The notes below the pieces were generated by a model. That model saw only the letters and a list, made by a program, of their open reading frames with translations. It had not been told where the DNA came from and did no database searches. The translations under genes were made by a program, and so were the position numbers. A stretch of DNA of 64,000 nucleotides from Plasmopara viticola (taxonomy: Eukaryota; Oomycota; Peronosporomycetes; Peronosporales; Peronosporaceae), in the NCBI GenBank assembly GCA_001695595.3, contig MBPM02000169.1, forward strand, positions 1 to 64,000, in the 5' to 3' direction. How positions within the stretch are numbered: position 1 is the stretch's first letter; each line of letters begins with the position of its first letter. Shown one piece after another: positions 24,739 through 34,970 of this stretch.

Positions 24739-27659
24739 GTTTCAAGGCCGTGAGTCGCATCAACTCTTGATAAAGATCATTTTCACTTGGTTATGGCTCC
24801 GACGTATGCGCATGCCTTAAAAGACACATTGTGTTGTTCAGAGGACGTAAGACGTTCCAGCGTTTCAAAGAGATCATTACTCCCAAAGTTTTGAATCCAA
24901 CGCGTTCGTTCTTGTCAAGGTAGGTGTGCTATTTGAAGACTGTGAGACGTCTCAATTTTTAACGGTCTATTATTTTTGAAGATATGACCTTAAGGCCACA
25001 ATGTATGTAACCGAGGATATTTTGTGCTGTTTTGAGTCTATATGACGTCTCAGCTGCTTTGAAGGATCGGTAATCATTAGCTTTTGTCTCGAATTGATTT
25101 GCGCATGTCAAAAAATAAAACAAAGCATGCTTATTTGGGGTCTTGAAAGGTCCAAGCTCTTTGAGACGATCATTATGTTTTCTAGGTAATGGCTCTATCG
25201 CGTCTCTAAGCGTCTGGACAGACAAACCGTGCTGTGTTGAGGCGATGGGACTACTGGGCTCCTTGTAGGGTCATTATTTACTAAATTTTGGCTCTAACAC
25301 GTCTGTACGTGCCTAAGAAAACAGATCATACTGAGGCCGTGAGTCGCTTCGGCTCTAAATAAAAAGGTAATTTTCACTTAAATAAGACTATAACGTCTGC
25401 GCATGCCTTAAAGGCATATTGTGCTGTTCACAGGCCGTGAGACATTCCAGCTTTTGAAAGGAATCATTAATTCCAAAGTAATGAAGTAAGCCAGTTTGTT
25501 TCTCTCAAGGAAGGTAGATCGTGCTGTTCTTAGCCTACGAGACGTCACAGTATTCCAATCGGTTCACTTGAAAAAATGCATTCACTCATCAATCAACGAG
25601 GATATAAAGGGCTGTTTAAGGTCTATGTGACGTCTCAGCTGCTTGAAAAGATCGGACATATTCGGGTTTAGCTCGAACGCACCTGCGCATGTCCAAAAAG
25701 ACAGAGCATGCTCTTCTGAGGTCGTGAAAGGTGTCAGCTCTTCGAGACGGTCATTATTCATTCAGCAATGAATTTATCGCGTCTGTAAGCGTCTAGACAG
25801 ACAGACCGTGATGTGTTGAGGCCGTGGAACGTATAGGCTTCTTAATAGGATCATTATATACTAACGTATGGCTCTAATTTGTCTTTACATGCCTAAAAAA
25901 ACAGATCATACTGTTCCAAGGCCGTGAGTCGCATCAACTCTTGATAAAGATCATTTTCACTTGATTATGGCTCCGACGTATCATGCCTTAAAAGACATAT
26001 TCTGCTGTTCAGAGGGCGTAAGACGTTCCAGCGTTTCAAAGAGATCATTACTCTCAAAGTTTGAATCCAACGCGTTCGTGCTTCTCAAGGTAGGTTGTGC
26101 TATTTGAAGACTGTGAGACGTCACAATTTTAACGGTCTGTTATTTTGAAGGTATGACCTTAAGGCCTCAATGTATATAATCGAGGATATATTGTGCTGTT
26201 TTGAGTCTATGTGACGTCTCAGCTGCTTTAAAGAAACGATAATCTTTTTTTCGGCACAAACGCATCTGCGCATGTCCAAGGAAGCAAATCGTGATATTTT
26301 GAGCTCGTGAAAGGTCTCAGCTCTTCGAGACGATCATTGTTCCCTTAGTAATGGCTCCATCGCGCTTCTTTAGAGTCTGGGTGGACAGACCATGCTATCT
26401 TGAGGCGTTGAAGCGTCTCAGCTCCTCAAAAGAAAACTATTTTTAAGTTATGGCTCTAACACGTCTGTATGTGCCTTATAAAACAGATCGTACCATTGTA
26501 AGGACGTGAGTCGCTTTAACTCTCGATTAAGATCATTTGACTTAGTTATGCCTCCAACGTCTGCGCATGCCTAAAAAGACATATTGTGCTTTTTAGAGGC
26601 CGTGAGACATTCTATCTCTTAAAGAGATCCTTTTCCCCAAAGCTATTCCACCAACGCATTGTGTTTCTCAAGGAAAGGTGTGCTATTTTAAGGCCGTGAG
26701 GCGCCTTCATCTCTTTAACGGTTTAATTTTCATAAAGGTATGGCACTAATGTGTCTTTGTAAGTCAACAAGGATATATTGTGCTGTTTTGAGTCTTTTGG
26801 GCGTCTCAGCTTTTTTTAAGGATTGGTAATATTTTTTGTCCCGAACGCATCTGCGCATGTCCAAATAGAACAAAGCATGCTTATTTGAGGTCGTGAAAGG
26901 TCCCATCTCTTCGAGACGATCATTCTTTTCTTAGTAATGGCTCTATCGCGTCTTTAAGCGTCTGGACAGACAGATTGTGCTGTGTTGAGGCGGTGGGACT
27001 TCCGGGTTCCTCGAAGGGTCATTATTTTTTAATTTTGGCTCGAACACATTTGTACGTGCCAAGAAAACTGATCATATTGTTCCGAGGCCGTGAGTCGCTT
27101 CAGCTCTTGAAAGAGATAATTTTCATTTAAATATGGATTCAATGTCTGCGCATGCCTTAAAGGCATATTGTGCTGTTCAGAGGCCGAGAGACGTTCCAGC
27201 TTTTAGAAGGAAGCATTAATTCCAAAGTTATGAATCCAATATGCTTGTTCTTCTCAAGGAAGGTAGATCATGCTTTTCTGAGCCCACGAGACGTCACAGT
27301 ATTCCAATCGGTATATTATGAAAATATGGCATTCACTCGTCTATGTATGTCAACAAGAGCTGTATAAATATATGCGACGTCTCAGCTGCTTGAAAATATC
27401 AGACATCATAGGGTTTAGCTTGAACGCATCTGCGCATGTCCAAAAAGACAGAGCATGCTCTTCTGAGGTCGTGAAAGGTGTCAGCTCTTCGAGACGATCA
27501 TTATTCATTCAGCAATGAATTTATCGCGTCTGTAAGCGTCTGGACAGACAGACCGTGCTGTGTTGAGGCCGTGGAACGCTCAGGCTTCTTAATAGGATCA
27601 TTATTTACTTATGTATGGTTTTAAGGCGTCTGTTCATGCCTCATAAAACAGATCATACT
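24739..27659. repeat. Higher-order unit 11 (full, 2921 bp)
   Basis: Complete unit, the last full one before the array edge. It shares the 'cgacgtatcatgcc' deletion and 'acatattctgctg' with unit 8 (17144-20066), although units 9 and 10 lie between them. Confidence 0.92.
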
Positions 27660-28253
27660 GTTTCAAGGCCGTGAGTCGCATCAACTCTTGATAAAGATCA
27701 TTTTCACTTGGTTATGGCTCCGACGTATGCGCATGCCTTAAAAGACACATTGTGCTGTTCAGAGGGCGTAAGACGTTCCAGCGTTTCAAAAAGATCATTA
27801 CTCCCAAAGTTTTGAATCCAACGCATTCGTTCTTCTCAAGGTAGGTTGTGCTATTTGAAGACTGTGAGACGTCTCAATTTTTAACGGTCTATTATTTTTG
27901 AAGATGTGACCTTAAGGCCACAATGTATGTAACCGAGGATATTTTGTGCTGTTTTGAGTCTATATGACGTCTCAGCTGCTTTGAAGGATCGGTAATCATT
28001 AGCTTTTGTCTCGAATTGATTTGCGCATGTCAAAAAAAAAACAAAGCATGCCTTTTTGGGGTCTTGAAAGGTCCAAGCTCTTTGAGACGATCATTGTGTT
28101 TTCTAGGTAATGGCTCTATCGCGTCTCTAAGCGTCTGGACAGACAAACCGTGCTGTGTTGAGGCCGTGGAACGTTCGGGCTCCTTGTTGGATCATTATTT
28201 ACTCATGTATGGTTTTAAGGCGTCTGTTCAAGCCTCATAAAACAAATCATACT
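27660..28253. repeat. Higher-order unit 12 (short, one hexamer, 594 bp)
   Basis: Monomers 1 to 5 are normal. Near 28160 the sequence passes from the left part of monomer 6 into that of monomer 30 ('ccgtggaacgttcgggctcc'), which leads directly to the next unit-type start at 28254. Twenty-four monomers, four hexamers, are missing, again in register. Confidence 0.88.
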
Positions 28254-30886
28254 GTTTCAAGGCCGTGAGTCGCATCAACTCTTGATAAAGATCATTTTCA
28301 CTTGTTTATGGCTCCGACGTATGCGCATGCCTTAAAAGACACATTGTGCTGTTCAGAGGACGTAAGACGCTTCAGCGTTTCAAAGAGATCATCATTCCCA
28401 AAGTTTTGAATCCGACGCGTTCGTTCTTCTCAAGGTAGGTTGTGCTATTTGAAGACTGTGAGACGTCCCAATTTTTAACGGTTTATTGTTTTTGAAGGTA
28501 TGACCTAAAGGCCTAAATCTATGCAACCGAGGATATATTGTGCTGTTTTGAGTCTATGTGATGTCTCAGCGCTTTGAAGGATCGGTAAAAAAAAATTCGG
28601 CACAAACGCATCTGCGCATGTCCAAGGAAGCAAATTGTGATATTTTGAGCTCGTGAAAGGCCTCAGCTCTTCGAGACGATCATTGTTCCCTAAGTAATCG
28701 CTCAATCGCTTCTTTTCATAGTCTGGACAGACAGACCGAGGTGTGTTGAGGGGGTTGAATTTCCAGGCTACTTAAAGAATCATTTTTCACTAAGTCATGG
28801 CTCTAACACGTCTGTACATGCCTAAGAAAATAGATCATACATTTTTTAGGCCGTTAGTCGCTTCAACCCTTGATAGAGAAAATGTTCTCTCAGTTATGGC
28901 TCTAACGTCTTCGAATGCCATAGATGACATATTGTGCTATTTAGAGGCCGTGGGATAGGTTGTGGTATTCTTAGGCCGTGAGACGTCTGATTTCTTTAAA
29001 AGATTCAATAGCCTAGATAGTATAGTCGAAAGGCCTCTATGTATGTCAGTAAGGATAGATTGTGCTATTTTGAGTCTATGTGACGTCTCAGCTGCTTAAA
29101 AGATTCAGTTGTCATTAGATCACGACTGGAACACATCTGTGCATGTCCAAGGAAACAAAACATGCAGTTTTGAGCTCATGAAAGGTCTCAGCGCTTTGAG
29201 ACGATCATTGTTCCCTAAGTAATGGCTTTATCGCATCTTTCAGAGTCTGGACACACAAACCGTGCTGTGCTGAGGCGGTGGAACTTTCAAACTCCTTAAA
29301 GAATTATTGTTTACTAAGTTATGGCTCTAACACGTCTGAACGTGCCAAAGAAAATAGATCATACTATCCTAAGGCCGTGCGTCGCTTCAATTCTTGATAA
29401 AGATAATTTTCACTCAGTTGTGGCTCTAACGTCTGCGCATGCCATATAAGACATATTGTGCTGTTCAGAGGCCATGAGACGATTCAGCTTTTCCAAGGAA
29501 TTACTTTTTTCAAAGTCATAATATCAACATGTTTGTGCTTCTCAAGGTAGGTTGCGCTATTCTAAGGCCGTGAGATGTCTCAGTTCTTTAAACGGATTAA
29601 TAGTCTTGAAGGTATGGCCTTAAGGCGTCTATGTATGTCAACAACGATATGTTGTGCTGTTTTGTGTCTATGTGATATCTCAGCTGTTTTAGATGATCGG
29701 TTATCATTCGGTTAGGGCTCAAACGCATCTGTGCATGTTCAAGGACACAAATCATGCTATTTTTAGGTCGTGAAAGGTCTCTGCTCTTCGAGCCGATGAT
29801 TGTTCTTTGTGAAATGGCTCTTTCGCCTTTTTCAGAGTTTGGACAGACAGACCGTGCTGCTTTGATGCGGTGGAACGCCCCAATTATATAATTGGATCAT
29901 TATACACAGAGTTATGGCTCGAACACGTCTGTGCCCGCTTGGAAAAACAGATCAGGCTGTTTTACGACCATGAGTCGCTTCAGCTCTTGATAAACATCAT
30001 TAATCACGACGTTATGGCTCCAACGCGTCTGCACATGCCTAAAAAGAAAAATGTTCAAAGGCCGTGACACTACTCAGCTTTTTAAGAGATTTATTAGCTT
30101 CAAAGTTATGACTCCAAAGACTTTGTGCTACACAAGGTAGGTTGTGCTGTTTTTAGGCCGTGAGACGTCTAAGCTTTTCAAACGGGACATTTTTTGCTCT
30201 CTAAGCAATCGCTCTATCGCGTCTTCCAGATTCTGGATAGATAGACCGTGCTGCATTGAAACGGTGGAACGTTCCAGGTTTTCAAATGAATCGTTTAACA
30301 CAAAGTTATGGCTCAAATACGTCCTTGCATGCCTAAAAAACAGATCATACTGCTCTGAGGCCGTGAGTCGCTTCAATTCTTGATAAAGATCACTTTCACT
30401 AAGTTATGGCTCCAATCTCTTCGCATGCCTTAATATACACGTTGTGCGGTCTAGAGACTGTGAGACCTCTCAGCTTTTAAGACGATCTTTACAAAGTTAT
30501 GACTCTACTGCCTTGTGCTACTCAAGAAAGATAGGTTGTGCTATTCTGAGGCCGTGAGACGTCTCATTTTCTAACCGGTTTATATATTTGAAGGTATGGC
30601 GCTTACGGATGTCAACTAGGACATGTTGTGCAGTTTTGAGTAGACGTAACGCCTCAGCTGTTTTAAAGGATCGTTCATTGGCTCGAACGCATAGGTGCAT
30701 GTCCAAAAAAGTTGACCGGGCTGTTTCGAGAACGTAAAAGTCTCAGCTCGTCAAAACGATCATTATTTCCAAGTAATGGCTCTATCGCGTCTCTTAAAAC
30801 TAAACGACAGGTTGTGCTATGGTGAGGCCGTGAAACGTCTCAGCTCTTCCAAAGGATCATTAGTCACTAACTTTTGGCTCGAACAA
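28254..30886. repeat. Degenerate edge of the satellite array
   Basis: Monomers are still recognisable ('ggccgtgagacgtctcag', 'atggctctaacgcgtctg', 'gacagaccgtgctg') but diverged from each other and from the main units. Hexamer-first monomers with 'agtcgc' fall at about 28262, 28850, 29374, 29966 and 30360, so the ~582 bp rhythm persists with deletions, while no 2.9 kb periodicity is visible. The last clear monomer text is near 30880 ('tttggctcgaac'), after which ordinary AT-rich sequence begins. Such a decayed rim is usual for satellites that are homogenised only in their interior. Confidence 0.93.
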
Positions 30887-31469
30887 TTGTATGGCATTAG
30901 TGCCAATTGTATCGCCATAATTCCATAAGAAAGTATTGTTCTTTTTTAATATTATAATTACAAGCTTTCTGCTTAGTAGCAACGCTTTAAATTCAACCGC
31001 TTTCAGGGAAATTTGGAGCTAGCAAGCCTCCCGAGTAGAATGGCTTGCGGGTTGTAAGCGGGAATTTTTGAGAGTCAATCTACCTTCCTATCTGCATGTA
31101 TGACGACGTCACACAACACCTTGAACAGCGCGAGCAAAATTTGCTGTTAAACGACCTTTTACCACTTCCATCTTCACGAGCTCCGATCTGTGTAACAGAT
31201 TGCAATTTAAAGACCGATACTTTGGTCCTATATTTTTAATGCATTAATTACTCTGGATCTCTTATTTAGACGGTGCCTAGGCCTTTTATCACGAAAGCTC
31301 GCCTTTGTCGACAAAATATGAAGCGAGCGGATTGCACAATATTTTACAACAAAACTTTACAACAATCAAAGTCAGGATCTAAACGTAGACGTGTAATCTC
31401 TGATGGCAAGTGGTTGCTACCTCCGGTATACGTATGAAACGACGGAGGTATACATCAATAATACTTCAG
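30887..31469. other. Intergenic, no feature seen
   Basis: AT-rich sequence between the array edge and the SINE-like element. Reading frames are short and I recognise no gene, RNA or repeat. Confidence 0.6.
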
Positions 31470-31822
31470 ACTAAGAAACCAATTTTCGGAAAAGGTTGGG
31501 GTGACGCCCTCCTTCCAAGCGCGGGGGCTAAATGCTCGCGCGCTTCGGGCAGGTGCTCTCGGGCATCTGCAGGTCTCTAACGAGTTTCACCCTCGACGCG
31601 ACGGTCTCCAGCACTAGGGCGCCACCTGGGCTCTTACCAAGTCAGAATCACACAAAATAATGGAAGACCCTCACGGCCTCGGTGCTGGCTGCACTGCCCG
31701 CCGAACGAGACCCGACGTATGCGGACACCACTCTATGCCGTGGACTAGCCATAGAGCCTAGTACGTGCATAACTTGGCAACGCGATAACGTAATTCAATA
31801 CAATACAATACTAAGAAACCAA
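31470..31822 (+). mobile_element. SINE-like retroposon, copy 1, with target-site duplications
   Basis: A ~327 bp G+C-rich element (31483-31809) is bounded by the direct repeat 'actaagaaaccaa' at 31470-31482 and 31810-31822. Its 3' end is a short 'caata' repeat ('caatacaatacaata'). A second copy in reverse orientation at 53880-54229 has its own, different flanking repeat, so these are insertions and not a segmental duplication. Size, simple-repeat tail and 11-13 bp duplications fit a SINE moved by a non-LTR retrotransposon. SINE families are known from Phytophthora. I could not find a convincing tRNA-type A/B box, so its head class is open. The short reading frame at 31682-31903 starts inside it and is not a gene. 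Confidence 0.82.
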
Positions 31823-32045
31823 CTTTACAATGAAAAAGTTGAACTAACTGGCTTGTACTCATTGCTTATGCACCTCAATAAGGCCGGTAAACTTAAAGCT
31901 TAAGCGCTAAGAAGGCAAAGCTCATTTTTTAATTTTTAGCTGATGAGTGATGGCCAGTGCGCAGAGCGACGGTAAGACTGCAAGACCAGGACGATAATTA
32001 ATGGGCAACAATTTACAAGACCGAGAGGGAGTGAGCTCGAGAGCG

Positions 32046-32900
32046 TCAAACGTACCAGAAGAAAGGATTAAACTTCTTGACTTTCACTTCTTTCGCGTTT
32101 CTTGCCAAAAAGAGACGCAGGCCGCTAGATGGTAACCACTGCTCTGTCATCACATCCACCGGTGTTCCCAACTCGTCAGCGATCTCCTTTGAGAAACCCG
32201 CAAGGATTCGACAAGCAGGTGAGTTTGGCAAGATCTGCAATGGCATAACAGCACCAATGTTTTCTAAACATCCGCTCAGACACTGGAAAACCATAACAAC
32301 AGAAGAAAATCCTTGCTCGCTTGAACCGACATTTTCCCAGTCAGTATCGTGACGCGCAAGCGGTTCTAGACTCGTTTGCCTTTCTAGGATCATTAACATT
32401 TAGTCAAAAAAATTGTCTTTGCTTACTTGCGCGCTTACCATAATTTGGCAGCCATTGAAAACGGATACGCTGTGCCTGCAGAGTGACACGCTGGTCATTC
32501 TGCCCTCTTCGAGTCCTGTTAAGCACTGGTTTGGACCAGTCTCCTTCCATTTCTACTGTCAATTCCATCGCACGCGCACCGCTACGCTTTATAGTCCGCA
32601 GGTATTCAAATTTATTGTCTCCATGAAGTATGATCTGAGTCGTGCTATCGCCACCCTGATTTCCGACACTCGGTGAAATGCTCGATGATGCAGGCGATAT
32701 CACATCGTTCTCTTCATGTTGTAGGTATTGGGATGACCTACTTAAGTAAATTCCGGGCAAAAATGTGTACGCTGATCTCTCTGATGTTGTCGGGTCTTCG
32801 ACTGATTCCAGCTTACGCGCTCGTCTGCAGCTTGCAGCAAAAACTCTAACGCATATCCCACCTTTGCTTTCAAGTATTCAACATCCTGCTCCGATGGCAT
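32046..32900 (-). CDS. Unknown protein, two to three exons, apparent frameshift near the 5' end
   Basis: A coding frame runs from about 32877 to 32446 and continues after an intron into 32397-32046 (ends ...NPFFWYV, stop TGA). The intron has a GTAAGC donor at either 32451 or 32438, a CTAG acceptor at 32398-32401, and preserves phase with both donors. Upstream, the only good start is an ATG at 32900 (MPSEQDVEYLKAK...), whose frame is offset from the main one; they meet around 32810 (...ADER / RARKLESVED), so there is a frameshift, a sequence error, or an exon border I cannot place. I do not recognise the family. No signal peptide or membrane segment is evident. An 'LFLAR' string near the C-terminus resembles the crinkler effector motif but is at the wrong end. 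It is divergent from the gene at 33032. Confidence 0.55.
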
Positions 32901-33031
32901 TATTCGACTCTTCGCTCGTTATTGGTTGCTGCTTAGAGTTTTCGAGATGCATCTATTTTTGCTGACAAGCACATGAATAGAACAATTTGGCAACTTCATG
33001 AGTGATATCAAGTCTTTGCTTGGAGAGTGAA
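32901..33031. promoter_or_regulatory. Short divergent intergenic region
   Basis: About 130 bp separate the opposing starts at 32900 (-) and 33032 (+). Any core promoters of both genes must lie here or overlap their 5' ends. An out-of-frame ATG at 32998 opens an 11-codon reading frame ending just before the chosen start of the plus-strand gene. Confidence 0.4.
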
Positions 33032-34442
33032 ATGGAGATCGCTTGTGAAGACGAGGATGACAGCTACGCAAACGCATATTTTATTGATGATGACGCTGAT
33101 AGGAGCGACGACGCCGAATTAGCGGACGTGCTAGCTAAAGTACAGTCGATTCAGCTAATAGAGAAACATCTGCAGACAAGTGAGAACTCCGTTCCAGCAA
33201 TTAAAACAGAATTAGTAGTCGACCCTGCGAACACAGAAGAAAAGAGTTCTACACGGCCCGCGTCAAGGGTCTCCAACTTCAAGAGATTGCAAACACTTTC
33301 ACCAACTTCATCAGCTACGACAGTATCAAATGTTACTAAAAGCCAAGACGGAATTACGACTGTCTCACGCAACGCTCAAAGTGCCAAATTAAAACCGGTC
33401 ACAAAGTCTGCAATTTACGAAGAAAAGCTGCTTCGGGCTGCAACAACGATGAAAATTATTGAGAAATTAAGAAAGGAAGTGGTAGCCTCTTCGCCTGGTA
33501 GGTTCCGGTTGCTTTGCGTAACTCAAACTCAAGCATTATGTGCATACTAATCGTGAATGTCACAATTCCAGCAACTATTCGAGTTCGTGTCGATACCTTT
33601 TCAACGTTGATGCTGCTTTTACATGGAATTTGCTACTATTTATTTTGTAGAAGCGATTTAACATTCTTTCGGTTCCGCTGAAGAAACCCTCGGCTCGCAA
33701 ATTTGCTACTGACGACGAAGAGCAGCACTGCCGCTTTCAATTGCGAATGGTTGCAGCTCAGCGTGTAAGAGCTTCTTCTAGGGATGACTACAGTGATGGA
33801 GTTGACTCGGGGTCAAGCTTCTTATCTCGAATGGAAGCTGCGGAAAGGAACCGTCAGAGAGTAAGTCGTGATGGGCGGAGCCACTCCTATGATCGAATGA
33901 TTTACTATGAAGTCTTTGTTGTTTTAGAAGCTTGACTTGTATCGCGGCGAGAACGACTACAACGCCCGCCTAGTACGCCGAGTTATTACTTGAGCAATAA
34001 TACTTTCGAACGCTTGTTCATTTATTTAATCTTTTTGATTTTGCTGTGACAGGATAAGAAGGCGTGTCCACAGTGCTGCGTTTCACAGTCATATTCCGAA
34101 TATAAAGACAAGAGGAAGAAATGTCAAATGTGTGGCGCCGCGTTTCGCTATTTAAATGCTTGGGGGGACATAAAAAACAATTTTATCGCGCGAATGGCCG
34201 AAGCCTCCCGTGCCCAAACTGAAAAGAAAGAGGAAGTCCTTGCTCAAGTGACGGCGGAAGCGACACATTGTGTCAAAATGAGTAAGACGTCAAGGCAATT
34301 GCAATATGAAAAGCAGATCGCAATAAAACAAAACAAGCGGACATTTCTTGATCGCAATTACACGTTGAATGGCAGCTCGAAAACAAAGAGAGCACACGTA
34401 GAGCTTGAAGAAAGGCGCAATGCTGCGCGATTAGCAAAATAA
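33032..34442 (+). CDS. Unknown protein with C-terminal Cys4 zinc-binding motif, three exons
   Basis: Exon 1 starts at ATG 33032 (MEIACEDEDDSYANAYF...), acidic then Ser/Thr-rich. Exon 2 is 33651-33860 (KRFNILSVPLKK... to ...AERNRQR) and ends at a GTAAGT donor. Exon 3 is 34053-34442 after a 'gtgacag' acceptor, in phase 0, and ends ...RRNAARLAK. Exon 3 opens with CPQC, then CQMC 19 residues later, a likely zinc ribbon, followed by a charged, probably helical tail. The exon 1 donor is uncertain: exon 2 needs phase 0, and candidates are GTAGCC at 33482 and GTAACT at 33519, neither strong, so a frame error there cannot be excluded. Function unknown; nucleic-acid or protein binding would be a guess. 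Its 3' end faces the DUF2062 gene. Confidence 0.65.
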
Positions 34443-34970
34443 AAAAATACAACACCTCTTGGAAGGTTAATTGAGAGCTTTTATGTTAGGTAAGCGACTG
34501 TTATAAGATCTACTTTTTGATAGAAACGAAAGCTTTCAAACTAGTACAGCAGATTAAAATAAATAGCATCACCAAGCCATCGCTCTCTTCCTCGGCACTG
34601 GCGGAAAAAGAAGACGTGAAAATGACTCTAGCATAGGTAAAGCAGCATGAAGAAACGACGGCGACTCGAAAAATTTGTCGTCCCACGTGCTGCTTATACG
34701 ATTGACCCATGTGAAGCGTCGTAGATACAGTTAACGGTTAAATAATTAACATTATCAAAATTGCTGATATGTGCAGCGCGCTACTCAAAGGATAAGCCAG
34801 GCATTTTGTTGCGAACTCTTTCGACAAGCTGCTAAGCGTACCGTGTGCCGTTTGCTTGGATCGCCGCCAGTGCGACGTGTACGACTGAAAAATGTAAGGA
34901 AACTAAGCCCTTATGATTTGTTATTGAATGTCTTCGAAAAGTTTACGGGCAAATGGTCAATGACTAAACT
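34443..34970. other. Convergent intergenic region
   Basis: Lies between the stop codons of the plus-strand zinc-binding gene and the minus-strand DUF2062 gene, so it should contain both 3' ends. Frames here are short and unlike known proteins. No repeat is visible. Confidence 0.5.

Larger units (their letters stand above)
1..28253. repeat. Higher-order tandem satellite array (97 bp monomer, 6-mer, 30-mer)
   Basis: The whole stretch is head-to-tail repeats. The monomer anchor 'gccgtgagacg' or a variant recurs at about 9, 117, 203, 300, 404, 505, 599, 697, 796, 883, 978, 1078 and 1178, a mean step of 97 bp. Every sixth monomer carries 'gtgagtcgc' instead of 'gtgagacg' (starts about 9, 599, 1178, 1766, 2341, 2923), giving a 582 bp hexamer. 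Five hexamers make a ~2914 bp unit beginning 'gtttcaaggc', repeated at 1, 2915, 5817, 6983 (as 'gttccaagg'), 9895, 12802, 15732, 17144, 20067, 22988, 24739 and 27660. Units are nearly identical to each other while monomers inside a unit differ widely, the definition of a higher-order repeat. No gene, rRNA or tRNA lies inside. It continues beyond the left edge. Function unknown; centromeric or heterochromatic satellite is plausible. Confidence 0.97.

Noticed and set aside
3136..27518. Recurrent 65-, 66- and 88-codon frames at the same place in every array unit
   Set aside because: They recur because the DNA repeats. Their frames cross monomers of 97 bp (not a multiple of 3), are cut or shifted by single-base indels in some units, and have no codon-like variation.
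1..30886. CRISPR array or rDNA spacer
   Set aside because: Monomers abut without unique spacers and no cas or rRNA gene is present; the nested 97/582/2914 structure does not suit either.
1..30886. Pol III-type B box in the monomer ('ggctcgaacgc')
   Set aside because: It resembles the start of a tRNA B box, but the trailing CC is missing and no A box stands at the right distance, so a tRNA- or SINE-derived monomer is not supported.
32046..32399. Crinkler effector motif ('LFLAR')
   Set aside because: In crinklers LxLFLAK is near the N-terminus after a leader; here it is close to the C-terminus of an unrelated protein and lacks the final Lys.
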